A stretch of 64,000 bases of DNA from Mesostigma viride (taxonomy: Eukaryota > Streptophyta > Mesostigmatophyceae > Mesostigmatales > Mesostigmataceae), in the NCBI GenBank assembly GCA_009746045.1, contig RPFO01001598.1, positions 679,727 to 743,726 of the forward strand. Direction: 5' to 3'. The notes under the pieces were generated by a model. The model did no database searches. It worked only from the letters and a program-made list of their open reading frames with translations, and had not been told where the DNA came from. Shown in pieces: positions 10,441-20,541 of the stretch. The number at the start of each line of letters is the position of its first letter. Position 1 is the stretch's first letter. A program made the position numbers and the translations under genes.

Positions 10441-11484
10441 CCACACCATAAACCTGGAATATGCTTTAGAAGTGTTGGCTAGGCATGTTGAGCTACCTGC
10501 CTCATTGTTGTGCACACACGCAACAGGTTGCCCGTGTCGAGGTAAGGCAAGGGCACATGACGTGCCCAGCCACCTCCTTGTACATTGTGGTCGAATTGGG
10601 CATGGTCAGGAGCCTTTTGGATGGCATAGGAAGTGTTAGTGTGCCTTAATACTCACTAATGCCTTCCTTAGCGTCTGCACAGGTGGCCAACTGCCAAAAT
10701 TAATAACTGCTACAGCTGAGCTCAGAATGCCACCAAACTTTGACAGTGCCTTCTATGGTCATGACAGAATTTGACTTGTGCTTTTCAGGCCTAATTGATG
10801 TGTTATGAGTGTGTATGGGGACGCCCCGCCTAAAAAAGCGTATTTTTTGCCCAAAAATTAATAACTCAAAGGGATGTGCTGATTTTGTTGATCCAATTAG
10901 GTAGAAACGATGTCCCATGACATTTTTATATGGGTTGTGCTTTTTTCATGCAACTGGTTCTCCCACTGTTCTGGGCAAGATGTGCCCCGGACAGCGTTTT
11001 TTTCTATTTTTAGCTCATAGCCGGTGTATGGCTGGGGGTAGTACCCCCAACAAGTGGTGGTATGCATGCCCAAACATCACGTTTATGGTCCCCAAACATC
11101 ATTCAGTGGTTGTCAGTTGCATTTCTGTAGTTATTAGGGGGGGTAAGTTTTGATATATTTCTATGGGACCCTCCCCTTAACCCTAAAGGCCCATTCATAA
11201 CCATGCTGCACACTGCCACGTATTCTGCTGACGTAACGTATTCTGCCGTGCTCCACGTATAATACTCGTATTTTGAGGCCGACGTATTTGACGTACCGAA
11301 GTATCGGCCAACCTGGGGAGGAGTGTAATGTGCCCTTGTTCTGCGGAAGGCTCGGGCGTGTGCTGTGATAGACTCTGTTCTTCTTCCTCGTTTCGTTTTT
11401 GGTGAAGGTCACTGCACCTAGAGGTATCCCTGGGAACCCCTTTTCTCCTGCTTGCAAGCTTCTGCTAGCAGGCTACTATGTAAC
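10441..11484. other. TE2 interior, no gene seen
   Basis: Only short open frames of irregular composition. No known domain or repeat recognised. Confidence 0.5.
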
Positions 11485-11737
11485 ATGCCCAGACGAAGGA
11501 TAAATAAGGGTGGTCAATCTGGGTTTCCTTACTATGCCGTGGCCCATGATGGGGGCGAGGGTAGACCAGCCATATTTTATAGTTGGAAGGCATGTGAAGA
11601 GCATATCAAGGATAAGATAATGTCTAAGGGCTCTAGTGCTAAGTGTCCAGAAGGGGTTTGATAACATCATAGAAGCTGATAGGTTTGTTAGGGAGCATAT
11701 GTCATTGCCTGAGGGTCTGCACACCAGTGACTCGTGA
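11485..11737 (+). pseudogene. RNase H1 hybrid-binding (viroplasmin-type) domain, frameshifted
   Basis: ATG 11485 opens 58 codons with FPYYAVAHD and IFYSWKACEEHI, the hallmark of the small domain at the N-terminus of eukaryotic RNase H1, also found in caulimovirus P6 and some retroelements. It stops at TGA 11659. The domain's second half continues in another frame (FDNIIEADRFV, 11657-11737), so one base has shifted. The domain binds RNA/DNA hybrids. No RNase H catalytic domain follows, so this is a stranded fragment, most likely of a retroelement or captured gene inside TE2. Confidence 0.6.
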
Positions 11738-11906
11738 ATGCTCTCAGACACCCACGCCTAGCAAGGTAGATAGCAGTCAGGAGGTGGGGACGGCAGTTAC
11801 AGTTACCTTCTCCCAGCTGACAATTGGCCCTAGCAGACAATAGAGGGGATTACCACTAGAGTGCTTAGTACTAGGTACTATACATACAGATCGCTAGTAC
11901 GTGGTT

Positions 11907-11907
<1 letters not shown>

Positions 11908-11997
<90 letters not shown>
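11908..11997 (+). repeat. (CT)45 microsatellite
   Basis: Uninterrupted dinucleotide run. Confidence 0.97.
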
Positions 11998-12000
<3 letters not shown>

Positions 12001-12722
12001 TTCTGGGGAGGTGTTGCCTGCAGTGTAAGGTACTGGTACGAGCACCATGCCAACACGGCTTCAAGCAAGGAATGCCAGAGAGAGAGAAGACGGGACCAGA
12101 GAAAGGGACTAAGAGAATAGAGAGATAGAACCGGTAGACAACCACCAGCAAGGTACAAAGGTGCTAGAGGTACCACACGGCACGTCCAAGCAGGGACAAA
12201 TAGAGGTGAGGACATGGAGAGACAGTTAGTCTCCATGCTTTGCTGTAGACTAAGTCTCAAAGGCATTGTGAATACAACGTATGAATAAGCCTTGTAAACC
12301 TACGTTGGTATGTGAATATAAATACCACGTGGGCTATACAGATAGGAATGCTAGTCGAGTCGCATACGTTTCCCTAGATAGGTACTTTGGGTATTGGGGT
12401 ACGTGACAGATGTCAGTACCCAGTATACGTAGTGTCCTGTCATTGGACGGTACTAGAGTATCCTAGATAGGGACCGTACTGCAGCGTGCATTGATCTGTG
12501 ATCACACGATGCAGTGACTAGACTGCGACCTGTCATCGTGCGGCCTCGGGCCAACGGTCTGCACCCAACGGTCACTGGCGGCGCAGCCAGTGAGAGGAAC
12601 GTTGATAAAGGGTAAACCTATTTTCTAATGAACCAAGCAATTCATTGCTCTCAGCACTCTGTGTTCTCAAGCATTGTACCAAGTCGGTCGCTCGTATTCT
12701 AACTTGAATTTTATCGCTACCA
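11998..12722 (+). promoter_or_regulatory. Possible retroelement leader/LTR-like 5' region
   Basis: A TATAAATA box at 12317-12324 lies about 400 bp upstream of the ATG at 12723. The stretch resembles a promoter and 5' leader, but no matching second LTR was found. Confidence 0.25.
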
Positions 12723-12986
12723 ATGGCTACCAACAAGAACATCGCGAAGAAGCTGAACTTTAACGAGGATGATGACGGGCACTATACTCACTTCACCGTG
12801 GACGACGACTTGACCCTGGCACAGCAACAACGGCGACGGGAGCTATGGCCGACCTACCTCCAGCTCCGGCAGACCAAGGCGGGCCAGCCGGTGTACTGGA
12901 AGGGGGCGGCCATCTACGTCGGCCACAAGCCCTGGCACGCGACCCCCTCGACCACCGCGGCCCCAGCAACTCCAGCCCCAGCCTAG
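12723..12986 (+). CDS. Chimeric ORF: unrelated N-terminus fused to ORF1p C-terminal domain
   Basis: 87 codons. The first ~21 (MATNKNIAKKLNFNEDDD...) match no ORF1 copy in the window and look like the start of another retroelement protein. From about 12788 the sequence is nearly identical to the ORF1p C-terminal domain at 19076-19270 (FTVDDDLTLAQQQRRRELWP, PVYWKGAAIYVGHKPW) and then follows the same 3' untranslated sequence to 13389. The join lies exactly at the domain edge, which suggests template switching during reverse transcription or recombination. Confidence 0.5.
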   Translation: MATNKNIAKKLNFNEDDDGHYTHFTVDDDLTLAQQQRRRELWPTYLQLRQTKAGQPVYWKGAAIYVGHKPWHATPSTTAAPATPAPA

Positions 12987-13414
12987 GGGAATACAGCAGT
13001 AGTGTAGAATAGTTAGACAGTGGCCTTGTACATGCCCGCCTACTACAGGCATTATACCAGCTGAGGCCTAGCCTTTTTAGTCATGTACATGTGTGCCTAT
13101 GATGAGCCACCCTCCAGATGATACCTAGCTTTATTTAATTATGCCGTGCCCATGCAGGGGGTCACTCCCTGCTGAGAAGCCATGCCCTAGCCCTTGTATA
13201 GCTGCGCTGATCTTCCCCACCTATGACAGGCTCCCCTTAGCTGGGTGTTGCCTGAAACTCTGGGTGATGCAGGTGCCCTAGTGCACCTAGAGCAAGTGTT
13301 GTGTACATTCCCACCCTTGCAGGAAGTAGCTTAGAATGTATGATAGGCCATATGCCCCTTCTCTGGGCTACATATACTCCCAACGGAGTTATGTTACAAT
13401 TCAATTCAATTCAA
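12788..13414 (+). mobile_element. 5'-truncated ORF1-only retroelement
   Basis: ORF1p C-terminal domain, ~400-bp 3' untranslated region, stem-loop ACTCCCAACGGAGT (13376-13389) and an ATTCA-repeat tail that abuts the TE2 right arm. Confidence 0.7.
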
Positions 13415-14430
13415 TCATCCCAAAAACAAGCTGCATGTCGAAATTCAAACACATGTACCCTAGCTAGAATTAAAGCCATATCCACTAATTGCTCAATTAT
13501 AACCAAGGGTAACAACAGACTGTCAGTCCACAGAGAAAGCATAAGTATCATACATGCTGCTTGCCAAAAAGGCTTTGATCAGTTCTTACTGATGGTTACC
13601 TTGCCTTGCTAGCATACGAATTAGGGCTCTCCCATTTTAGTGGGAGAAAGGCCAACAAGACAACGATAACCCCTACCGACGTGCAGTACATTCCACCCAT
13701 GCATGCAGTATGCCCCTCAGAACAACCACTGCCACCTTTCTTTCCAGCTAGCGCAATTGTTTGCCACCAAGAAACAAACTCAAGCTTGTGAGCCTCTAAC
13801 CACATGAATGAAGCCACTGCTAAGAAAGGCTGCGTCAATATTCACACAAAACTGAGTGCTGTTAGCAATCTCCTTCCATTGAAGAAACCACTCAGCAAAT
13901 CCCGGTTTACAACAACTTGACGACATGCCACGGCTCACGCTTTGACACGCGTCCTGGCAGCCATGCAACGTACATTATAAAAACCACTAAAAGGTGCCAG
14001 GAATCTGGCGATGCGCAGCACGGAACCGGCATTCTACCTGGCGCTAACTGCACGGAAAGAAGCCGAAAACTTGCGTTGATATAACCCACGCATAAAGGAA
14101 GCGAAACATGAATCCATAGGGTGACGCTGAGCACACGATCGTACCATTACCGGCGTTGTCCTTCGCCCAGCGGCGCAGAAAAGAACAACCTTCCATGGAA
14201 TAATAAGACGCGCATCCCCCGAGCCTGAAGAGTGTCTTACCGATCATGAAGGAAATCCTGCCGTGAAACCCAGCAATAGTTTTTAAAGCTTAGCAATAAC
14301 AATTTAAACGCATCCTTGACGCTAGGTAAAGCCCATGTATAAAACCTGACAATCACCGCCGCCAGCTAGCATGCATTCTTATTTATTCCTCTCGACGAAA
14401 GCTTCAGATTGGACCCCGGCCCGTGGCGAT
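13415..14430 (-). repeat. TE2 right long inverted arm, inner part
   Basis: Complement of 9525-10440 with scattered substitutions and small indels. Ends at CCGTGGCGAT (14421-14430), duplicated at 16315-16324 by the insertion that splits the arm. Confidence 0.8.
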
Positions 14431-14852
14431 TCATGAATTAATAATTAATAATAAGCACGTGACTGCGTCACGTGGGCCGGCATGCCAATACAGAGTAAAA
14501 GGAACCTTCAACCCCATATACACAGCGAGGAGGGAGCTAGGGCGCCCTAGCTTCTCTCACTGCCGCAAGTGGGTAGGCCACAGAGCGCTCTCTCCACGGC
14601 ATCGGTGCACTCACAGGGCTCCATGCCGGGGCGCAACACTGTGGGTGCAATACAACCAGTGCAATACCATAGGTAGGCTGACGCATAGCTTATGCTACAA
14701 ATGTGAGGTGGGCCGGCTCAAGATGCATGTCGGCTATAATTAAGGCGCAAGCTGATGACCACAAGGTGCCAGAGCTAATTGAAGGTACTATAACGCTGTG
14801 CGCTAATATCGTTTCAAGTGCTGTAATGCCTAAGCTATCCCATAATCGATTG

Positions 14853-15670
14853 GCAAGCTGCGGGGGGTGACCGCCTTCCCCGCTCGCGGGGTAAGGCCGG
14901 CCCCTCCCCCTTGCTCCTCACCTTAATTGACACCATGGCGGATAAGATGGAGTTCCTCAAGTGTCGCAAGCGGCTTGGGGGGACCGCCTACACGCTGGAC
15001 GACGACTTGACCTTGACGCAGCAACAACGGCGACGGGAGCTATGGCCGACCTACCTCCAGCTTCGGCAGACGGCAGGGCAGAAGCCGGTCTACTGGAAGG
15101 GGGCGGACATCTACGTCGCCCACAAGCCCTGGCAGGCGACCCCTGCCGCCCCAGCCACCCCAGCCACCCCAGCCTAGGGAATATATAGCAGTAGTGTAGA
15201 CTAGAAAGCTCAGTGACGTGGCCATGTATGCCTACGTGATGGGCCCACACCCGCCCTTACTATATAGCCGTAGCAATTTCGAGTCATGCTTTGCCCATGC
15301 AGGGAGTTACTCTCTGCTGAGAGGCCATGTGTACCCCAGCTATAGCCTAGCCACATACCTTCCACCCCATATGTCATGCAGGCCTTCTAGGCCCTCTCCT
15401 CAAGCCGCCTTGTGTGCCTGTGCTTGTTTAGGAGGCATGAACCATCATGGCGGTGCAGGTGCACCTTGTGCACCCAGAGCAGCTAGGTGATAGTTGTACA
15501 TCCTACACCTGCAGGTTGTCGCCCTGATTGTATTACAAACCCATAGATGCCCCTTTCTCAGGGCTATGTGTTACATATGCTCCCCACGGAGCTATGATTT
15601 TAATTAATTAATTAATTAATTAATTAATTAATTAATTAATTAATTAATTAATTAATTAATTAATTAATTA
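14853..15670 (+). mobile_element. ORF1-only retroelement, 5'-truncated, inserted in previous element
   Basis: Flanked by the 11-bp duplication ATAATCGATTG (14842-14852 and 15671-15681). Contains the end of ORF1, the 3' untranslated region, stem-loop GCTCCCCACGGAGC (15579-15592) and a (TTAA)n tail of about 70 bp. Confidence 0.8.
14870..15177 (+). pseudogene. ORF1p C-terminal domain fragment
   Basis: From ATG 14935 the frame reads MADKMEFLKCRKRLGG, then YTLDDDLTLTQQQRRRELWP and PVYWKGADIYVAHKPW, followed by an Ala/Pro tail. Upstream bases still match the preceding ORF1 segment (CTCGCGGGGTAAGGC), so this is a 5'-truncated copy whose ATG is incidental. Confidence 0.7.
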
Positions 15671-15672
15671 AT
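15602..15672 (+). repeat. (TTAA)n retroelement tail
   Basis: Uninterrupted TTAA tetramers directly 3' of the stem-loop, the longest such tail in the window. Confidence 0.95.
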
Positions 15673-15696
15673 AATCGATTGCCCCCAGCTAGACAA

Positions 15697-16274
15697 CTAG
15701 CTTGAGTGCTCTATCACCGGGGAAGCCCGAGGGGGCTTCCACAGTTTCTTGTTGACATAAAGGTCCCCGCCCCGCCAGTACACTTGGGGCTTCTCGGGGT
15801 TGGTCTTGTGGCGGATGTATAGTCGGGCCACTGATCGCGGCGTTGCTGCTGCATGCTGGGCTGGCGTCAGGTCGTCGTCAAGCGACCAGGAGCGGTGTCC
15901 ACCAGCTTCTTGCGGCAAGAGAGGAACCGAACTCGGGCTGTGATGTCGCTGAAGGTGAGGACCACTGGAGGGGGCCCAGCCTTGGCCCGTGGATGGGGCA
16001 GGCGGTAGGCGCCCTGCAGTGCCGCACCTGGCAGCTCCTTGCACGCCAAGAGTTGTTTCTTCAGCTCGTCGAGAAGATCTCGAGTCTGGGGTCTCCTCCG
16101 GCTGCATGTCGAAGCGCCTGAGGATGACCCGTCAGCGGCGACGGTCGCGATCAGCGGCCTCGCGGCGCGTGTCTTCCAGCTCCTGGAGCTTGGTGGTGAT
16201 GGCGGTCGTGGTAGAGGATGCAGGTGGCTCTTGAGCAGGTCATGCAGCCCAGGAGGCGCGAGTCGAGGGGTCAT
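15697..16274 (-). pseudogene. ORF1p of subfamily 2, frameshifted
   Basis: One frame gives a basic linker and KAGPPPVVLTFSDITARVRF, then LSCRKKLVDTAPG. The domain continues in a second frame (SLDDDLTPAQHA, PQVYWRGGDLYVNKKLWKPP). The order matches the RRM-like and C-terminal parts of L1-type ORF1 proteins. At least one frameshift separates them. Confidence 0.6.
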
Positions 16275-16314
16275 CGCTAGCAGCCGCTACCAGCAGGTTG
16301 GGCGGCGATGGTGG

Positions 16315-16580
16315 CCGTGGCGATGGTCATCGATCAATAAAATCATCGACACTGCAAAAAACGCGATTTCCGCTATGAAGTAATATTATAAACTCATTGT
16401 CTTTAAGATTTGCACAGTTTCTTTGCATTCAGCGAGCTATCTTTTTCTACTCTGCCTGAAAGCACGTCGCCATGGCCAGCTCCGGTAGCCCGGTGCGCGC
16501 ACCGTGCACTACTATTTCACGGTACGGACGGGTACCGCGAATTTTTTCGGTGCCAAAACATTCGCGCCGGGACTGTCACC
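16315..16580 (-). repeat. TE2 right long inverted arm, outer part
   Basis: Complement of 9285-9545, including the GGTACCCGTCCGTACCGTG block. The outer end touches TTAA. Confidence 0.8.
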
Positions 16581-16599
16581 TTAACCCTTTTAATTTAAG

Positions 16600-16880
16600 G
16601 CTTAGCCAACGTCAGGCCATGTACATGTAGTCTGACTTCATGCAGTTGTCTCACTTCATGTACATGCGGCCTATGATGGGATCCACACCCGATGATGCAT
16701 TAGTACTTAGTCATGCTTTGCCCATGGAGAGAGTTACTCTCTGCTGAGATGTCATGCCGTAGCTATTGCCTAGCCACAGTCATCTTCCACTCCATGTGGA
16801 ATACATCAAATGAAATGAAATGAAATGAAATTATAACATGACTCCGTTGGGAGATCATGTAGCACATATTCCTTGCTGGA
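16600..16880. mobile_element. Two ORF1-element 3' ends, tail to tail
   Basis: Bases 16600-16835 carry part of the ORF1-element 3' untranslated region (+) ending in an AAATG-repeat tail. Bases 16838-16880 are the end of another copy on the minus strand, with the stem-loop complement CTCCGTTGGGAG. Confidence 0.55.
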
Positions 16881-16943
16881 TGGATGGAGGTGGGCGAAGC
16901 TGCGGAACCGAACTAAGCTAACTCTACGCTAATATAGTCTAGT

Positions 16944-17708
16944 CTAGAAAACCCTAACTACGCTACTCAGCAAAGCTCCCCTTCCGCTGGGGGGGGGGGG
17001 GGCTTGCCCACAGGGGCTGGCGTGTGTCAGAGCCTGGACAATCTTCTGCCACCTCGTCTTGTTACCTCGTCTTGTAGCATAGCAGTCCAAGCAAGAGCTA
17101 GAGAGGGAGTGAATGCATGTGGCCGTGTTGAAACGCACCGGGGCTGGGACCGCCACTAGGTCGGCCAGCAACAGCTGTGGGTAGGTCATGGCCTGCTTAC
17201 CCATCTTTTTAGGAATGTCCTTCCAGGGGCCAGGCCATCAGTGTCAGGATATGCCGCCCTGGTTGGCCAAGCCGCTGCATGGGGCCGGCCAGACCGAGGG
17301 CGGACCGTGTCTACCTGACTGGTGCGAGCAAGATGTCGATCAGGTACGAATGCTATTATCCTACGCTGCCTAATCTCGTCCGAAATGCAAGGCATGCCCT
17401 AATACAAAGACCCTACATAATCAGGACTTGTCGGAGCATCCTCCTGTAAACCGTGCCATCCAGCCGGGCGGCCAGCGTGTCCGTGAGCGTCCATGCCTCG
17501 GCGCTGGCCATATGTAGGTGAGCACCGTGAGGACCAGGACCTTGAAGAGCAGTGCGCTAATTGCTATGCTCGCCCAGAGCCTTTGAGTGCCAGTAGGTTT
17601 TGAGCGAACGGTGCCTAGCCCAGGCCAGGCCGATGCGGACGTCCACATCGTCGGCGGTGTCGGGGAGCATGCTCCCCATGCAGCAGTTTGAATCGATAGA
17701 TATCACGG
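16944..17708 (-). pseudogene. LINE reverse-transcriptase fragment (C-terminal part)
   Basis: Minus-strand frames carry LLFKVLVLTVLTY and, one frame on, EAWTLTDTLAARLDGTVYRR, equivalent to YGAETWTLTADLANKLDGAV in the longer LINE at 42 kb. Later bases (GGACATTCCTAAAAAG) also match the fragment at 60.9 kb. Several frameshifts and stops. An ORF1-only element inserted at 17709; the LINE resumes at 19811. Confidence 0.65.
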
Positions 17709-17719
17709 AACGGGACCTC

Positions 17720-19799
17720 TGCAACATGAGCCACGAGCCACGAGGTCAGTAGCCATGGCTGACGGCGGAGCTCGATCATAACTTTAACGTTTGAGCACCG
17801 AATTTAGACGTGAATATCACAATCGATGCGTCTTTCTACGACGCACATGCTGATATAATTTTCAGAAGCTAGTACGCAATATACGATGAGCAAACGCCTC
17901 TCGACGCAACGCAGCCTGGCGGCTGCGCTCGGCAATGAAAATACGCCTGCAGCTTCGGCTGCAGCTTCGCCCACCGGCCCAGACGGCAACGGTGACACTA
18001 GTCGTGCTCGCCCAGCCCCCCGGGCTTGCCTCGCCATCTGCATCGCCTGAACCTAAGCGCAGTTGCTCTGCTGAGCCGCACTGCATGGGACGGGTCTGAT
18101 CACCTTCGACATCAACGCACCAGGCTACTGGACTCGCCGCCCATCCACCTTCATGGAAGACGTGTTTTTCGGCACGCACGCCTCGCTTGTAGCCCTGTGC
18201 GCGTACCTCACGTCCCACAACCGCGGCCGGTGGCCTGGTGATGGCCAGCTTGCCGACCCCGATCACGCTCTCCCAATCATTCACCGCATGAGTCGCCCCA
18301 GGCTCCAACGCTACGCCCTCAGCTCCCTCCTTGGACGCTCCGAAGCCGCGATCTGGGCTTCCCCACGTCCGCCCCCCCCCACCTTCCCCACCGAAGCCAC
18401 CATCCGCGCCCTCCTCAAGGAAGCTTTCGAGCAGCACGTGACCCCCCTTGCCGCAGATGTGGCGGCAATTGGAGGCACGCTGGCTGCTGAGCTTCCCACC
18501 ATCCCCACCGCCACCGCCACCCTCCTCGCCTCCACCCCCCCCCCTCCGCCTCCACCGACTCCATCACCGCCCAGCTCCGCGACATCGACCAGCGCCTCGA
18601 GGATAATGCAATCGCTATCGAGGTCTTGCAGAACACAGCAGGCCTCACCGCCCAGGCAGTGAAGGACATTGCCGCCAAGCCAGCCCCGGCTGGCCTGGCC
18701 GGCGATGCTCCTCCCATCACGACCTGGGCGGACATGCTTAAGCAACATACCACCTCCACCACCTCCGCCGTCGCAGCCCAGCTCCAGCGGCAGACGCTTG
18801 ACCTCCGCGAGGAGGCCGAGCTCGCCAAGCGCAGCCTCAACGCCATACTCAAGAACTTCGACATGGAAGAAGGTGAGAATTCCGAGAAGCTTGCACGTGC
18901 GTTTGAGAGCAAAATCCTTGCGCGCATGGGCCTTCTTGGTGAGATCAAGCTGACCGCCCACCGCCTCCCCCGCGCGCGGGGTAAGGCAGGGGCGCCTCCG
19001 CTTCTTCTCATCTTTGAGAGCCCAGCGGACAAGATTTCGTTTCTCAGACGCCGCAAGAGGCTCGAGAAGACTTACTTCACCGTGGACGACGACTTGACCC
19101 TGGCACAGCAACAACGGCGACGGGAGCTATGGCCGACCTACCTCCAGCTCCGGCAGACCAAGGCGGGCCAGCCGGTGTACTGGAAGGGGGCGGCCATCTA
19201 CGTTGGCCACAAGCCCTGGCACGCGACCCCCTCGACCACCGCGGCCCCAGCAACTCCAGCCCCAGCCTAGGGGAATACAGCAGTAGTGTAGAATAGTTAG
19301 ACAGTGGCCTTGTACATGCCCGCCTACTACAGGCACTATACCAGCTTAGGCCTAGCCTTTTTAGTAATGTACATGTGTGCCTATGATGAGCCACCCTCCA
19401 GATGATGCCTAGCTTTATTTAATTATGCAGTGCCCATGCAGGGAGTCCCTCCCTGCTGAGAAGCCATGCCCTAGCTCTTGTATTCTGACCAGGCACTCCG
19501 CAAAGGTGAAAACCTTTGCGTTCAGTGCCGGGCCGCGGAAAACGCGGAAAACGCGATCTGCAAATGAATCTTGTATAGCCATGATGATCTTCCCCCACAT
19601 GACATACTCCCCCTTAGCTGGGCATAGTGTGAAGATCATGAGGGTGCAGGTGCCCCTGGTGCACCTAGAGCAAGGGTAGCTTACATTCCCACCCTTGCAT
19701 GAAGTAGCCTAGAATGTATTAAAAGCCATATGCCCCTTCTCAGGGATATGTGCTACATTTACTCCCCACGGAGTGATGTTGATAATTAATTAATTAATT
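17720..19799 (+). mobile_element. Full-length ORF1-only retroelement, copy 1
   Basis: Flanked by the 11-bp duplication AACGGGACCTC (17709-17719 and 19800-19810), which fixes both ends. Layout: ~165-bp 5' leader, ORF1 (17886-19270), ~490-bp 3' untranslated region, stem-loop ACTCCCCACGGAGT (19761-19774) and a TTAA tail. There is no reverse transcriptase, so it resembles the half-L1 (HAL1) elements of mammals. It sits inside a LINE fragment. Confidence 0.8.
17886..19270 (+). pseudogene. L1-type ORF1 protein, frame interrupted
   Basis: Starts with MSKRLSTQRSLAAALG and shifts frame within ~55 codons. A central frame (18153-18662) contains a helical segment (FEQHVTPLAADVAAIGGTLA). The last frame (18626-19270, 214 codons) holds a coiled-coil-like stretch (LDLREEAELAKRSLNAILKN), an RRM-like segment (PPLLLIFESPADKISFLRRR) and the C-terminal domain (YFTVDDDLTLAQQQRRRELW; PVYWKGAAIYVGHKPW). 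This coiled coil/RRM/CTD order is that of L1 ORF1p, a trimeric RNA chaperone. The frameshifts suggest this copy is dead, although the 3' half is intact. Confidence 0.7.
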
Positions 19800-19810
19800 A
19801 ACGGGACCTC

Positions 19811-19925
19811 CGTCCCGTCTAGCAGCCGCGGCGGGCGACTAGCTGGTAGCCCCAACCACCATCGCCTCAGTTTTGACACTAATCTCCATGAACCTCACCG
19901 CCCGCGCCTCCAACAAGTGGAAAAC
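19811..19925 (-). pseudogene. LINE RT fragment, continuation
   Basis: Minus-strand reading gives LEARAVRFMEISVKTEAMVV, the conserved RT segment before motif D in many LINEs. Continues the 16944-17708 fragment across the inserted ORF1 element. Confidence 0.55.
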
Positions 19926-20096
19926 ATGGAGGTGCAGGTGCACCTAGTGCACCCAGAGTAGGTGGCTGTTTACACCCCCCACCAGCAGGTTGTAGCCCAG
20001 ACTGTATTAAAAACCATGTAGGCCCCAGGCTTCTCAGGGCCATGTTTTACGTATACTCCCAACGGAGTAATGTTCTTAAAATGAATTAATTAATTG
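19926..20096 (+). mobile_element. ORF1-element 3' UTR fragment
   Basis: Matches the last ~170 bp of the ORF1-only family, with stem-loop ACTCCCAACGGAGT (20055-20068) and an AATTAATT tail. Confidence 0.7.
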
Positions 20097-20540
20097 ATTC
20101 CCCACAGCAGAGGGTTCATTGTCCTCGACTACCTGGGCCCACATGCATGGCCTTGTCCTCCATATTTTTTTTAAATCACGGAGAGGCCTAGCCCCCCCAT
20201 ATCATAGTCTACCAGTTGCGGCTCTTTGAATGTGCGGACCTTGCGGCATCTAACATCAGACGCTGGGCCCTTCCCACGTGAGGAGGCCGTGCCTGCCCGG
20301 CTGAGCGGGTCGCAACCCTGCGGATACGATGGGCCACAAGAAGTGTCTACCTGCAGGTTGGTACGAGCTAAGTGCCCTCCTAGCTGCAATCTACGCTGCG
20401 GCTTGCTGGTGCTAGTGCCCGCCGATAAGTGGCATGCCCAAATGTGCACAAGTCATGATCCAAGGTTGCGAACGTGTGCTTCATAGCCCACGCCGCCCCA
20501 CAGCCCCACACGAAAAGCAGACCGCAGCATACCAGTGACC
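20097..20540 (-). pseudogene. LINE 3' coding fragment
   Basis: Homologous to 41540-41935 (both contain GCACTTAGCTCG- and GGTAGACAC-like segments on the minus strand, and GACCGCAGCAT/GACCACAGCAT). Similarity stops abruptly at 20540, where unrelated bacterial-like sequence begins. Confidence 0.6.
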
Positions 20541-20541
20541 G

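Larger units (their letters stand above)
14431..16314 (-). mobile_element. Nested minus-strand retroelement (ORF1-only, subfamily 2)
   Basis: Flanked by a 10-bp target duplication, CCGTGGCGAT (14421-14430 and 16315-16324). Its 3' end faces left: a TTAATAATTAATTCATGA-like tail and a perfect hairpin, CACGTGAC-GCA-GTCACGTG on the minus strand (about 14456-14476). ORF1 remnants lie at 16274-15697. It was later split by the insertion 14853-15670. Confidence 0.7.
9281..16584. mobile_element. TE2: element with >1-kb terminal inverted repeats beside TTAA
   Basis: Bases 9285 onward (GGGGACGGTCCCGGCGCGAA) reappear inverted at 16580 downward (GGTGACAGTCCCGGCGCGAA). Similarity continues to about 10440 on the left and 13415 on the right, once the insertion 14431-16314 is set aside. 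Both outer ends touch TTAA (9281-9284; 16581-16584). The interior (10441-13414) holds an RNase H1-type hybrid-binding domain remnant, a CT microsatellite and a retroelement fragment. No transposase was recognised, so it could be non-autonomous, fold-back or a decayed larger element. Confidence 0.65.
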
